Under the pieces are notes generated by a model. That model was not told the DNA's origin. It made no database searches and saw only the letters and a list, made by a program, of their open reading frames with translations. Below are positions 24,030-33,391 of a DNA stretch of 35,436 nt, piece by piece (the stretch's first letter is position 1; the number at the start of each line of letters is the position of its first letter). Both the position numbers and the translations under genes were made by a program. The stretch is from an uncultured Granulicella sp. Its GTDB lineage: Bacteria; Acidobacteriota; Terriglobia; Terriglobales; Acidobacteriaceae. The stretch is from contig CALMVL010000044.1 of the NCBI GenBank assembly GCA_937873265.1, positions 1,113 to 36,548 of the forward strand. The letters are read 5' to 3'.

Positions 24030-25100
24030 TCAGCCGAAGATCCGGCGGAAAAACCGACCGATGCTATGAAAGATCCCGCCACTCTCTTCCGGTTTTGGCG
24101 GAGCGGGAGAAGTGACCTCAGCCGGAGGTGTTTGTGGGGGGGCGTTTGTCGGGGCAGGACTCGTGGCTGGCGCTCCCGGCACTGTTGCGATGCCAGGCTC
24201 TGGCCGGTTCACTCCCACCGCGGACGAACCCGCGCTCGCAGCTTCGGTAGCGTTGGCCGGCGGCGGCGTCATCCCCGCACCTTCATCCCTTCCCGCCTCG
24301 CCGTACGCCAGCGTCGCCCCTACCTGCGCATGGACCTGGCCGGCCGGAGCCTGCGGCACGGCGGAGCCTCCGGGCGTCAGACCCTCGCTCTCCGCAGCTG
24401 GAAACGGATGCTGCACCGCTGCCGCTTCTCGTGGCGACGATCCGCCGGCGACAGTGCCTCCTCCGCCAGTTCCCGCAAGCTCCTGAGGCGGTGTCACCGG
24501 CGGACAGCCACAGGGGGAGCTCTCGTGGTCGACCACTTCGCGTACGCTGCCCCGCTCGAAGAGGACGTGCTGCCCCGGCATGAGCTGGTAGCTCGCCCCG
24601 CCCAGCTGCTCACTCACGTCCAGCACCGGAGCGTTCGGGCCGCTATTGTCCACGCAGGTGTCGCCGTTGGTTACGACGCGAATTCCAAGATTCAGAAGGC
24701 CCGCTCGCGTAACACCCAATCGCAGATCCGGCGTCATCAGGACGTCTGTGGTCGAGACCGCCGTGTGCACCTGCATGGCACCGCGGTCCAGTCCGAGCAA
24801 CAGGGGCGCAGGAGCGCCGGGCGGCTTCGGTCCTGTGGTCACGTGCAGCACGCTGGTCGAGCACACCTGCACCTCGCCCCCGCGCTCGAGCCGCAGCTCA
24901 GCGGTTCGCTCTCGCGCGGTCACCGTTGCCGAACCATGTAGCACAGCTTCGCCGCCGCTCACCTCGAGCGCACCGGCGATCTGAGCGTCTTCCACCCGCA
25001 CGCGGCCGATGGGCGCTGCTTCCTGCGCGCGCAGAACGCCGCAAAACAGCAGGCCAAGGCACACCGGAGATCGTCCGAAGTTCACACGCTTAGCGTACAT
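24030..25100 (-). CDS. secreted FecR-like protein with Pro/Ala-rich linker and amphipathic C-terminal tail
   Basis: A 356-residue exported protein with signal peptide NFGRSPVCLGLLFCGVLRAQ. Residues 25-190 are beta-rich and FecR-like (GSATVTARERTAELRLERG, LGLDRGAMQVHTAVSTTDVL, SYQLMPGQHVLFERG). A short cysteine pair (SPCGCPP, about 205) follows, then about 130 residues rich in Pro, Ala, Gly and Thr. It ends GGIFHSIGRFFRRIFG, a basic-aromatic helix that could contact a membrane or a partner. I know similar layouts only as hypothetical proteins in acidobacteria; the function is unknown. It is not next to a sigma factor or TonB receptor, so a classical FecR role is unlikely. It starts 26 nt after trpG and is probably co-transcribed. 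Confidence 0.7.
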   Translation of the reverse strand: MYAKRVNFGRSPVCLGLLFCGVLRAQEAAPIGRVRVEDAQIAGALEVSGGEAVLHGSATVTARERTAELRLERGGEVQVCSTSVLHVTTGPKPPGAPAPLLLGLDRGAMQVHTAVSTTDVLMTPDLRLGVTRAGLLNLGIRVVTNGDTCVDNSGPNAPVLDVSEQLGGASYQLMPGQHVLFERGSVREVVDHESSPCGCPPVTPPQELAGTGGGGTVAGGSSPREAAAVQHPFPAAESEGLTPGGSAVPQAPAGQVHAQVGATLAYGEAGRDEGAGMTPPPANATEAASAGSSAVGVNRPEPGIATVPGAPATSPAPTNAPPQTPPAEVTSPAPPKPEESGGIFHSIGRFFRRIFG

Positions 25101-25126
25101 CCAGGCCTCCGGCCGCGCCGCACGTG

Positions 25127-25726
25127 CTACATGCGTAGGAAGTTCGCGATCATTTCACGGCCATGCTCCGTGAGCACGCTTTCCGGATGAAACTGCACGC
25201 CTTCGATGGGTAGATCGCGATGCCTGAGCGCCATGATCGTTCCCTCCCCGGTACCGGAAGCTACCCGCGCCGAGATCTCCAGCTCCTTCGGCAGACCTTC
25301 CTCGCTGACGATGAGCGAGTGATAGCGCGTGCACGTCGTCTGCTCCGGAAGGCCCGCGAAGATGGTTCGCCCGTCATGCCGGATCCGGCTGGTCTTGCCA
25401 TGCATCAGCGTGTCCGCCCGCACCACGCGGCCGCCGAACGCAGCACCGAGCGCCTGATGCCCCAGGCACACACCCAGGATCGGAACTGGCCGGGAGCGAG
25501 GCTCTTGGGCAATCCGCGCAAAATGCCGAATCAGCGGGATGGAGATCCCTGCCTGTTCCGGCGTGCAGGGACCGGGCGAGATCAGGATGCGCTCCGGACG
25601 CAGCTGCTCCACCTCCTCCGGCGTGACCTCGTCGTTGCGTCGGATCACCATCTCCGCACCGTGCTCGCCCATGTATTGCACCAGGTTGTAAGTGAATGAG
25701 TCGTAGTTGTCGAGGACAAAGACCAT
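25127..25726 (-). CDS. trpG: anthranilate/aminodeoxychorismate synthase glutamine amidotransferase subunit
   Basis: A 199-residue class I glutamine amidotransferase. It starts VFVLDNYDSFTYNLVQYMGE, has the oxyanion block ISPGPCTPEQAG, the nucleophile C87 in GVCLGHQALG, and H180 with E182 in GVQFHPES. It supplies ammonia from glutamine to chorismate for anthranilate (TrpE partner) or 4-amino-4-deoxychorismate (PabB partner). Sequence alone rarely separates TrpG from PabA, and many bacteria use one protein for both. No trpE or pabB lies in the window. A TAGAAT box sits 10 nt before the ATG. The FecR-like gene follows after 26 nt. Confidence 0.92.
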   Translation of the reverse strand: MVFVLDNYDSFTYNLVQYMGEHGAEMVIRRNDEVTPEEVEQLRPERILISPGPCTPEQAGISIPLIRHFARIAQEPRSRPVPILGVCLGHQALGAAFGGRVVRADTLMHGKTSRIRHDGRTIFAGLPEQTTCTRYHSLIVSEEGLPKELEISARVASGTGEGTIMALRHRDLPIEGVQFHPESVLTEHGREMIANFLRM

Positions 25727-25736
25727 CGCAGCCTAG

Positions 25737-25742
25737 ATTCTA
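25737..25742 (-). promoter_or_regulatory. candidate -10 box (TAGAAT) for trpG
   Basis: TAGAAT (five of six) ends 10 nt before the trpG ATG on the minus strand. No Shine-Dalgarno is present between, which suggests a leader of only a few nucleotides. Confidence 0.4.
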
Positions 25743-25800
25743 ACTCCCGGCGGGGTGACGGGGAGGCAACGAACGCCACGCCCGCGGCCTCCTACCCAGC

Positions 25801-26034
25801 ATGCTTCTCAACCCCAAACGCACGCAGCATTTCCTCGCGATGGTCCTGATCGGGGATGGCGTCATGGCTTTGATTCATCCCGCCCGCGACGCTCACGCGT
25901 GGAGAAAAGGGCCGAAACCATGGCGCGATCTGATGCACATGCTGAGCGAGCACCCAAACCTCACCCGCGCCATCGGTGCAACCCAACTGATCGGCGGGAT
26001 CTGGTGGGCACTCCAACAGGACAAAGAGGCTTAG
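25801..26034 (+). CDS. small membrane protein of unknown function
   Basis: A 77-residue open frame with an ATG start and two hydrophobic stretches (about 10-25 and 58-71, the second GATQLIGGIWWAL) around a basic, tryptophan-containing middle (HAWRKGPKPWRDLMHML). The composition looks like a genuine short membrane protein. I recognise no family. It is isolated on the plus strand, divergent from trpG and convergent with the VWFA genes (13-nt gap). No ribosome-binding site is obvious. Confidence 0.5.
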   Translation: MLLNPKRTQHFLAMVLIGDGVMALIHPARDAHAWRKGPKPWRDLMHMLSEHPNLTRAIGATQLIGGIWWALQQDKEA

Positions 26035-26047
26035 TTCGCACCCAGCG

Positions 26048-27175
26048 CTAGTTCCTTACTTTGCCTGAAGCCAGACCGTTATCGGGCTCGGCTCCTGCCA
26101 CTCTCGGGTAATATCCGGTTCGCGTTCGCACCTGCAACCGGCCGTACCCTTTGGCCTTGGCGTCCACGTGGATCTGCCGGTAGCCGCCATTGGTTGGCGG
26201 GTTTGTCGAGCGGTAGGCGATGCTGTACTGCGTCCGGATGTCTTGCGCCACCTCGGCCGAGATCGGATCGACCTCCTTGAGATTGCGCGGAAAGTACGCG
26301 ACGCCACCGGTCTGCTCGGCCAGAGTTTCCAGTACCCGCTTGGCATGGCGGGACTCCCGCTTATCGGTGTCCTCGCCGAATAGCAGACCGATGCAGTAGA
26401 TGACCGGGCCGTCATAGTCCTGGATTTTGCGGATGGCCTGCTCGAGGGATGCCGTCGAGGCATTGTCTTCGCCGTCGGTCACGATCAGCAGGACCTGCTT
26501 CGGATGCTTAGCGTTCTTGCTCAGGTAATCAGCGCTGGCAACCAGGGCGTCATACATTGCGGTTCCGCCGCTTGACTTGATGTAACCCAGCCCCTGTTGC
26601 AGCTTGGAAATATCGCTGGTGAAATCCTGGTCGATGAAGGGCTCCCAGGAAAAATCCACCAGAAACGCCTCGTCCTGCGGATTGGAGAGCTTGACCAGGT
26701 CCAGGGACGCCTGCTCGACTGCCTGGCGCTTGTCGTACATGGACCCCGAGCTGTCGATGAGGATACCCAGCGACACCGGCAGATCTTCGTGCCGGAACGA
26801 GTTGATCGTTTGCGGCACACCATCCTCGTAGACGTGAAACGCATCGCGGTTCAGGTCCAGCACCGATCGCCCACTGCCATCGAACACGGTGGCGTTCAGC
26901 CTCACCTCGTACGCGTTCTCGCGCAAGGTGTATTTGCCGGAGTCGCGCTCGATCGTTTCCTGAGCGGCGGCCTTGAGTCCCTGCGGCGGTACCGTCGCGG
27001 GCGCCGGACTTGGCTCCGCATCCGGCGACGGAATCGGATCCCGGTCGATGGTCAGCGCTGGTTGTCCAGATGAGGGAGGAACCCCGCTCGGTTGCTGCGC
27101 AACGCTCGCCAGGGGCATGCAGATCCATAGCAGCCAAACAGCCGGTTCGAAAGCCCTACTACTCCGATGGTGCAT
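26048..27175 (-). CDS. secreted VWFA-related protein (acidobacterial type), second of tandem pair
   Basis: A 375-residue exported protein. Signal peptide PAVWLLWICMPLASVAQQ is followed by a Pro/Ser-rich linker (about 28-75), a small beta domain with VFDGSGRSVLDLNRDAFHVY, and a von Willebrand factor A domain. The MIDAS metal site is complete: D141-S-S-G-S, the threonine in SSGGTAMYDA and the aspartate in VTDGEDN. It ends with the YRSTNPPTNGGYRQIHV and RTRTGYYPR blocks of the acidobacterial VWFA-related family. Such proteins are abundant in acidobacteria and their binding partners are unknown. It overlaps the upstream VWFA gene by 17 bp, so translation is likely coupled. No AAA+ ATPase neighbour of the MoxR type is present. 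Confidence 0.88.
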   Translation of the reverse strand: MHHRSSRAFEPAVWLLWICMPLASVAQQPSGVPPSSGQPALTIDRDPIPSPDAEPSPAPATVPPQGLKAAAQETIERDSGKYTLRENAYEVRLNATVFDGSGRSVLDLNRDAFHVYEDGVPQTINSFRHEDLPVSLGILIDSSGSMYDKRQAVEQASLDLVKLSNPQDEAFLVDFSWEPFIDQDFTSDISKLQQGLGYIKSSGGTAMYDALVASADYLSKNAKHPKQVLLIVTDGEDNASTASLEQAIRKIQDYDGPVIYCIGLLFGEDTDKRESRHAKRVLETLAEQTGGVAYFPRNLKEVDPISAEVAQDIRTQYSIAYRSTNPPTNGGYRQIHVDAKAKGYGRLQVRTRTGYYPRVAGAEPDNGLASGKVRN

Positions 27176-28250
27176 AGTACCCCTGGCGATTATGAACAGT
27201 CAGCGGCGGCAAGCCCGCTGGCGGCACCAGTCGCACCTTCAATTTACGCCAGTTCCCGTCCGCCTTCAGATTAGTCGGACGATACCCGACGACATACTCA
27301 TTGCGCAGCTCCGCGCTGATCCGCGACGCAATGTCGCCGAGATCCGCGATGTCGTTGACCCGGAAGAGCCGGCCGCCGGTCATCTCGCAAATATCATTGA
27401 GCAGCAGCGGCCCCAGTTGCTCCTCCTGCGTGTTCGCATACTGGTCAAAGATGCCGATCGAGTAGATCTGCACGTCGCTCTCGCGCACCACGCGTCGCAG
27501 TTCGTTTTCGGTGTACCGGCTGCGGTTGTCGCCGCCATCCGAAATCACCAGCAAGGCTTTACGATCGTACTTCGCCTGCTTGAGCTTGCTGACGCCGAGG
27601 TAGATCGCGTCGATCAGCGCCGTCCGATTCTGCGGCTTCAGCATAACCATGCGCGCTTCCACATCGTCGATTTCGGAGGTGTAGTCGACGATAACGGCCG
27701 GGCGGTCGTTGAACCCGACCACAAAGAATTCGTCTTGCGGGTTGGACGTTCGCAAAAATTCGCTCAGGGCTTTACGCGCCCGAACGAACTTGGACGACAT
27801 GCTACCGCTGAGGTCAAAGATGATCCCAATCGTTACAGGCGCGTCCTGGGTGGAGAAGCTCTTGATGACCTGTCCCTGATTGTTCTCAAACACCTGAAAG
27901 TTCTCCCGCTCAAGACCGGTCACCAAACGGTTCATGGGATCGGTCACGGTCATTGGCACCAAAACCAGGTTGACGTCGACGCGAATCTTCGCGTCCGTTC
28001 GCGAGGTTGCCAGGGCTGCCGCGTTGGATGCACCTTCGATGACCGGCTTCTTATCGTCTGCCGACTTGGCCGGCGGAGCGGGCGGCTGCGTGTGAATCTC
28101 CCCCAGGGGATTCTCCTGGGCGGCGCATTGCCGGCATCCGGACCCCAAGCCAAGGACGACTCCAACGACCAGCGCACGCAGCAGCAGAGCTTTCAGTTTT
28201 CCCCCGCCCCATCCGCCCGGGAGTCGGCCGTCCCGGCGAAGCTTAGCCAT
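27159..28250 (-). CDS. secreted VWFA-related protein (acidobacterial type), first of tandem pair
   Basis: A 363-residue paralogue of the next gene. The start at 28250 (MAKLRRDG) has AAGGAAGG 5 nt before it and puts a hydrophobic export segment (ALLLRALVVGVVLGLGSGC) close to the N-terminus; the open frame reaches 28310. The GSGC end is not a good lipobox, so signal-peptidase I cleavage near CAAQ is likelier. The family blocks are VDVNLVLVPMTVTDPMNRLV, the MIDAS site D146-LSGS, NRTALIDAI and ISDGGDN, and the ending KVRLVPP, then NRQGYYAPSE. The role is probably metal-dependent protein binding in the periplasm or outside. Its stop lies inside the start region of the next gene. Confidence 0.88.
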   Translation of the reverse strand: MAKLRRDGRLPGGWGGGKLKALLLRALVVGVVLGLGSGCRQCAAQENPLGEIHTQPPAPPAKSADDKKPVIEGASNAAALATSRTDAKIRVDVNLVLVPMTVTDPMNRLVTGLERENFQVFENNQGQVIKSFSTQDAPVTIGIIFDLSGSMSSKFVRARKALSEFLRTSNPQDEFFVVGFNDRPAVIVDYTSEIDDVEARMVMLKPQNRTALIDAIYLGVSKLKQAKYDRKALLVISDGGDNRSRYTENELRRVVRESDVQIYSIGIFDQYANTQEEQLGPLLLNDICEMTGGRLFRVNDIADLGDIASRISAELRNEYVVGYRPTNLKADGNWRKLKVRLVPPAGLPPLTVHNRQGYYAPSE

Positions 28251-28651
28251 TGCGCCCTTCCTTCTTTGCCTCATCATGTCCCCATGCCCGTCCCGCGATG
28301 CCGACCGCAACTCCTCTGCAGGATCGCGGATCCGTGCAGCTTAGCCTCATGCCCCTCAAACCACAAGCCTGACGACACTCTTAGAGGCAGAGTACACCGG
28401 CTTGTCCCGAGTTTCTCCCCGGAACTCACCAAAATAGAAGCATCGTCAAAAGCTTGCAAGGGTTAACTTTCACTGCCGCCGGCATGGCAGTTCCGCGCCG
28501 GGCTTCCGGCTGTCGGCTGCGACCAGCTCCGGCGTGGTTGGTATAAGGCACGAGCGCGTTGGCGGTCGCCTCCGGCGAGCTGACCGCCCCTCTCCACCGC
28601 TGCGGCGCCACGTAGAATCCCTAAAGACTGACACCGAGGACACCGCCCGCA
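28251..28651. other. 401-bp divergent intergenic region
   Basis: This lies between the VWFA pair (minus) and DUF1015 (plus). It should hold promoters for both directions. Visible are a TAGAAT box at 28613 for the plus side and an imperfect hairpin (GGCGGTC with GACCGCC, about 28561-28588). The part next to the VWFA genes is less GC-rich and includes a minus-strand TTGACG near 28445, but no -10 at a suitable distance. No RNA gene or small protein is recognised. Confidence 0.5.
28613..28618 (+). promoter_or_regulatory. candidate -10 box (TAGAAT) for the DUF1015 gene
   Basis: TAGAAT in the context CACGTAGAATCC, 33 nt before the ATG. A weak GAGG lies in the leader. No -35 match at 16-18 nt. Confidence 0.35.
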
Positions 28652-30070
<1,419 letters not shown>

Positions 30071-30190
30071 GGCAAGGATCGACGACCCGGGGTACATCCG
30101 GAAGGCTGACGACTCCAGGGGTTCTGAACGGACTCGTTTCGGCAAGTTATGTCGTTTCTCCTGCGTCGCCGGCCAGAGGTCACCAACCGA

Positions 30191-30196
30191 TACAAT
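30191..30196 (+). promoter_or_regulatory. candidate -10 box (TACAAT) for the amidase-GerMN-murI operon
   Basis: TACAAT (five of six, context CGATACAATC) ends 22 nt before the TTG start; AAGGAT in the leader could be the ribosome-binding site. No clear -35. Confidence 0.4.
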
Positions 30197-30218
30197 CACC
30201 AAGGATCACTGAATTGCC

Positions 30219-31223
30219 TTGAAGCCCGCCAGCAAGCTCACCCAAACCGCCGCCCTGTTCCTGCTCGCCGCGGCCGCGCTCCCCGCGCAAGCTCCACCCG
30301 TAACGCAGATCGCTCAAACAGCCCCAGCACCGCACCTGTACGTCAATCACAACAACCTGTTTCTCGATCCAGCGCACGGCGGCTCGGATGAGGGCGCACG
30401 CATCGGAGACCGCCTCCTCGAAAAAGACCTCACGCTCGCCTTGGCAAATCGCATCCGCACTCAGCTGGGCGATCAGCCGAATCTGAACCTCATCGTTACC
30501 CGCGAGTCCGAAATCCCCGGAGCGCCGGCCCCGGACCAGCCGGCCGCAGACCTCGGTTACAACAGCCGCGCAGGAATGGCCAACCACGCTCGCCCCTTCG
30601 GCTGCGTCCTGCTGCATGCGACGGCTGCCGGCTCTGGTGTGCATATTGTTACCTCCGAGCTCGCTCTCCCGGATCCCAATGCCCCGAGCACGCCCGGGAC
30701 ACCCTGGAACACCGCCCAAGCTATCTGGGTCGGCCAAAGCCTTCGCCTTGCGAACCAAATCGGCACCGCTCTGCAACACGCCGGGGTTCCCGTCTATCTC
30801 ACCCACGCTTCTGTCCGTCCGCTGGATTCGCTTACCTGCCCCGCTATCGCCATCGAACTGGCACCGCCCCGTCTCTCGGGCAATCCGTCCACCATCGCCG
30901 ACCCGAGCTACCAGCAACGCGTCGCAACGGCGATCGCAACCGGCCTGATCTTCTGGCGGAGCCATGCGGAACCCCTTCCTGCCGTGTCCGCCACAGCGCC
31001 AGCCGCGAAGCCCCCCGACCAGACCGCTAAACCGCAACCCGCGCAACCAAGCACACCAGCTACGCCTCCGGCTTCTAGGGAGAAGGCCACCCCGGATCCA
31101 GGCGCTCCAATTGTCCGCAGGCTGCCGACACAGCCCGATGCGCCCGTCATTCGTAGACCCCCGCCCACGTCCGAGCCGGAGCAGATGCAGCCGACGCCCC
31201 CGCCTCCAGGAGCTCAGCCATGA
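30219..31223 (+). CDS. exported N-acetylmuramoyl-L-alanine amidase (Amidase_3) with Pro-rich tail
   Basis: A 334-residue exported protein. Signal peptide KLTQTAALFLLAAAALPAQA leads to a zinc amidase domain (about 47-245). The metal ligands and catalytic glutamate can be followed: H53 in FLDPAHGGSDEG, E68 in LLEKDLTLA, H133 in VLLHATAAGSG and E213 in AIAIELAPP. The family cleaves the bond between MurNAc and L-Ala of the stem peptide. About 90 residues of Pro/Ala/Thr-rich sequence follow, perhaps a periplasmic spacer. The start is TTG; no ATG lies near the signal peptide. The next gene overlaps by 4 bp (ATGA), so translation is coupled. Confidence 0.85.
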   Translation: MKPASKLTQTAALFLLAAAALPAQAPPVTQIAQTAPAPHLYVNHNNLFLDPAHGGSDEGARIGDRLLEKDLTLALANRIRTQLGDQPNLNLIVTRESEIPGAPAPDQPAADLGYNSRAGMANHARPFGCVLLHATAAGSGVHIVTSELALPDPNAPSTPGTPWNTAQAIWVGQSLRLANQIGTALQHAGVPVYLTHASVRPLDSLTCPAIAIELAPPRLSGNPSTIADPSYQQRVATAIATGLIFWRSHAEPLPAVSATAPAAKPPDQTAKPQPAQPSTPATPPASREKATPDPGAPIVRRLPTQPDAPVIRRPPPTSEPEQMQPTPPPPGAQP

Positions 31224-31975
31224 AGCTCCGGCTTCCCCCTAACGCGTTTGAGCGTCTCAGGCTACCGTCCACCATCCCCCGCTACCAGCGCATTCTGTTC
31301 TGGTCGCTCGTCGGCGGCACCATCCTTCTTACCACCATCTTTCTCCGCGGATGCCAGCAGGCGCACGATCGCCTGTCCGCTCCCGCCGACAACACTCCCA
31401 TTGCCGCCCCGACCTCCGCAAGCGAGGAAGGAATTCCCGTCCTGCTCGCCAACGATGCGGACGGCTCGGTGTACGAGGCGACGCGCCGTTACGCGCTCCC
31501 GCAGGAGCCCACGACGCGCGCTCGCGCCCTGCTCGAACACCTCCTCAACGATTACAGCCTGCCCGACTCCAAACACCCGCTGCAGACTGGAGCCGCTGTG
31601 GACGACGTCTTCCTGCTCGCCCTTCCCATTACCAACCCACCAGCAGCCGCCGCGAGCTCCGGCATGCTGCCGAAGTCCACCGGCGAGGTCGCTGTTATCA
31701 ATCTGCGAGCTTCATTTGCCGAGAACCACCCGTCCGGCATCGAGGTCGAAGACCTTACCATCCGGTCGATGATCGGAACCCTGCACGCCAACATACCCGA
31801 CCTGATGGAGGTCCGCTTTCTGGTCGACGGCCAGCCCCGCGAAACCCTCGCCGGTCATGCCGACCTTCTACGCACCTACCCGGTCGACGACACGGCCATC
31901 CACCCCACCCAACCCTCGAACGACCTGGTGGGAGACGTCCCACAACCGGCATCCCAGCCCAGCCAGCAACCATGA
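31220..31975 (+). CDS. membrane-anchored GerMN-domain protein
   Basis: A 251-residue protein with one membrane anchor (about 27-44, LFWSLVGGTILLTTIFL) and a periplasmic GerMN domain (about 70-225). The domain shows VYEATRRYALPQEPTTRARALLEHLL, GEVAVINLRASFAENHPSGI and VRFLVDGQPRETLAGHADLL. GerMN domains were first seen in Bacillus germination protein GerM and also occur in non-sporulating bacteria, where they are often near peptidoglycan amidases. A wall-binding or amidase-assisting role fits its place between the amidase and murI. It overlaps both neighbours by 4 bp (ATGA), which indicates a tight operon. Confidence 0.85.
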   Translation: MKLRLPPNAFERLRLPSTIPRYQRILFWSLVGGTILLTTIFLRGCQQAHDRLSAPADNTPIAAPTSASEEGIPVLLANDADGSVYEATRRYALPQEPTTRARALLEHLLNDYSLPDSKHPLQTGAAVDDVFLLALPITNPPAAAASSGMLPKSTGEVAVINLRASFAENHPSGIEVEDLTIRSMIGTLHANIPDLMEVRFLVDGQPRETLAGHADLLRTYPVDDTAIHPTQPSNDLVGDVPQPASQPSQQP

Positions 31976-32856
31976 CTGCTGATTCCCTCACCATCGGCGT
32001 CTTTGACTCCGGCTTTGGCGGTCTCACCGTACTACGCGCCCTGCTCGCGCACGTGCCGGCCGCCAACTACCTCTACCTCGGCGATACCGCCCGCCTCCCG
32101 TACGGCTCAAAATCCCGCGAAACTGTCGCCCGCTACGCCGAATCCGCAACCCGCTTCCTTATAGAGCAGGGGGCGGATCTGCTGGTGATTGCTTGCAATA
32201 CCGCCACGGCCCTTGCCTTGCCGGAGATGCGCACGGCCTCGGCGCCCGTGCCCGTCTTCGGCGTTGTCCAGCCGGGGGCCGAAGCGGCGCGCGCCGCCAT
32301 TTCGCTCGGGCAGCGTTCTAACGGGGCTGCCGAGGTCCTCGTGCTCGCCACTGCCGCCACGGTCCACTCGCATGCCTATTTACATGCCCTGACGGACCTC
32401 GGCTTAACCGCGACCGAAAAGGCCTGCCCGCTGCTTGTTCCCTTGGTCGAGGAGGGCTGGCTCTCTGCCGCCGCGCATCCCGACCCCGTCGCCCGCGAAG
32501 CCGCCAACCTCCGCGAAGCGGTAACGCTCCAGATTCTTCGCATCTATCTCACCGAAGCTCTTTCGGACGCACCCCACGCCCGAACCCTGCTGCTTGGCTG
32601 CACCCACTACCCCCTGCTGCGGGCAGAGATCGAACAAACCCTCGCCGCGCTCGGTCGACCTCTCCGCATCATCGACTCCGCCGCAGCCACCGCTCAAGCC
32701 GTCGCCGTCCATCTTCGCTGTGCTCCTGTCGCCTCGGCCGCAACGCCTCGGTGCACGTTCTATGCCACTGATTCGGTCGAAAAGTTCCAGCGCCTCGGAC
32801 CCCACTTTCTCGGCCAGCCACTGCCGCACGTTCACCTCATCGACCTCGGTGGTTAA
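31972..32856 (+). CDS. murI: glutamate racemase
   Basis: A 294-residue cofactor-independent racemase that supplies D-glutamate for the peptidoglycan stem peptide. The catalytic cysteines are C75 in ACNTATALAL and C210 in LLGCTHYPLL. The substrate-binding blocks VFDSGFGGLTVLRAL and YLGDTARLPYGSKS are intact. The start is the ATG of an ATGA overlap with the GerMN gene; a much longer frame extends upstream in a different reading of that gene and is rejected. Together with the amidase and GerMN genes it makes a peptidoglycan operon. Confidence 0.95.
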   Translation: MTADSLTIGVFDSGFGGLTVLRALLAHVPAANYLYLGDTARLPYGSKSRETVARYAESATRFLIEQGADLLVIACNTATALALPEMRTASAPVPVFGVVQPGAEAARAAISLGQRSNGAAEVLVLATAATVHSHAYLHALTDLGLTATEKACPLLVPLVEEGWLSAAAHPDPVAREAANLREAVTLQILRIYLTEALSDAPHARTLLLGCTHYPLLRAEIEQTLAALGRPLRIIDSAAATAQAVAVHLRCAPVASAATPRCTFYATDSVEKFQRLGPHFLGQPLPHVHLIDLGG

Positions 32857-32897
32857 GTTGCGGAGCCTTGAAAGTAAGATAAAGCTCTGAGGTCCTC

Positions 32898-33275
32898 ATG
32901 CCCTTTCTGCTGAAGTCCGAACCAGACGCCTACTCCTTTGATGATCTTGTCCGCGACGGCGAAACTACGTGGGACGGCATCAAGAACCCTCAAGCCCTGG
33001 CCAACCTCCGCGCGATGAGGAAAGGCGAACGCCTCGTTGTCTACCACTCCAACACCGGTAAAGCCGCGGTAGGCACCGCCACTGTTGTTTCGGTCGATGC
33101 TGCGGACCCCAAGAACCCGCAGGTTCGCATTCGTTCCGGTAAGCCCCTGAAACATTCCAAGACCCTTGCGGAGATGCGCGCCTCGCCCCTCTTCGCAGAT
33201 TCCCTGCTCTTTCGTCAGTTCCGCCTTTCCGTTGTCCCCCTTTCCGACGAGCAGTATGACTGGCTGGTCAGCTAG
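32898..33275 (+). CDS. EVE-domain protein
   Basis: A 125-residue single-domain protein of the EVE family (PUA-like fold). It starts FLLKSEPDAYSFDDLVRDGETTWDGI and continues with KNPQALANLRAMRKGERLVVYHSN, the usual conserved core. EVE domains are thought to read modified bases in DNA or RNA, and some act in defence or in tRNA/DNA modification. This short stand-alone form resembles the widespread bacterial version with no known target. GAGG lies 5 nt before the ATG. It follows murI by 41 nt and may be read from the same transcript. No restriction or modification gene is near. Confidence 0.9.
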   Translation: MPFLLKSEPDAYSFDDLVRDGETTWDGIKNPQALANLRAMRKGERLVVYHSNTGKAAVGTATVVSVDAADPKNPQVRIRSGKPLKHSKTLAEMRASPLFADSLLFRQFRLSVVPLSDEQYDWLVS

Positions 33276-33391
33276 GCCGATCCACGCGTCCCGTCCCGAC
33301 TGGGACGCAGCGCATTGAAGAGTCCACCTTTAGCCGGATGATGGTACCTGCGCATCAACTCATGCGCTACAGCCTTCGCATCCAACTCGTC

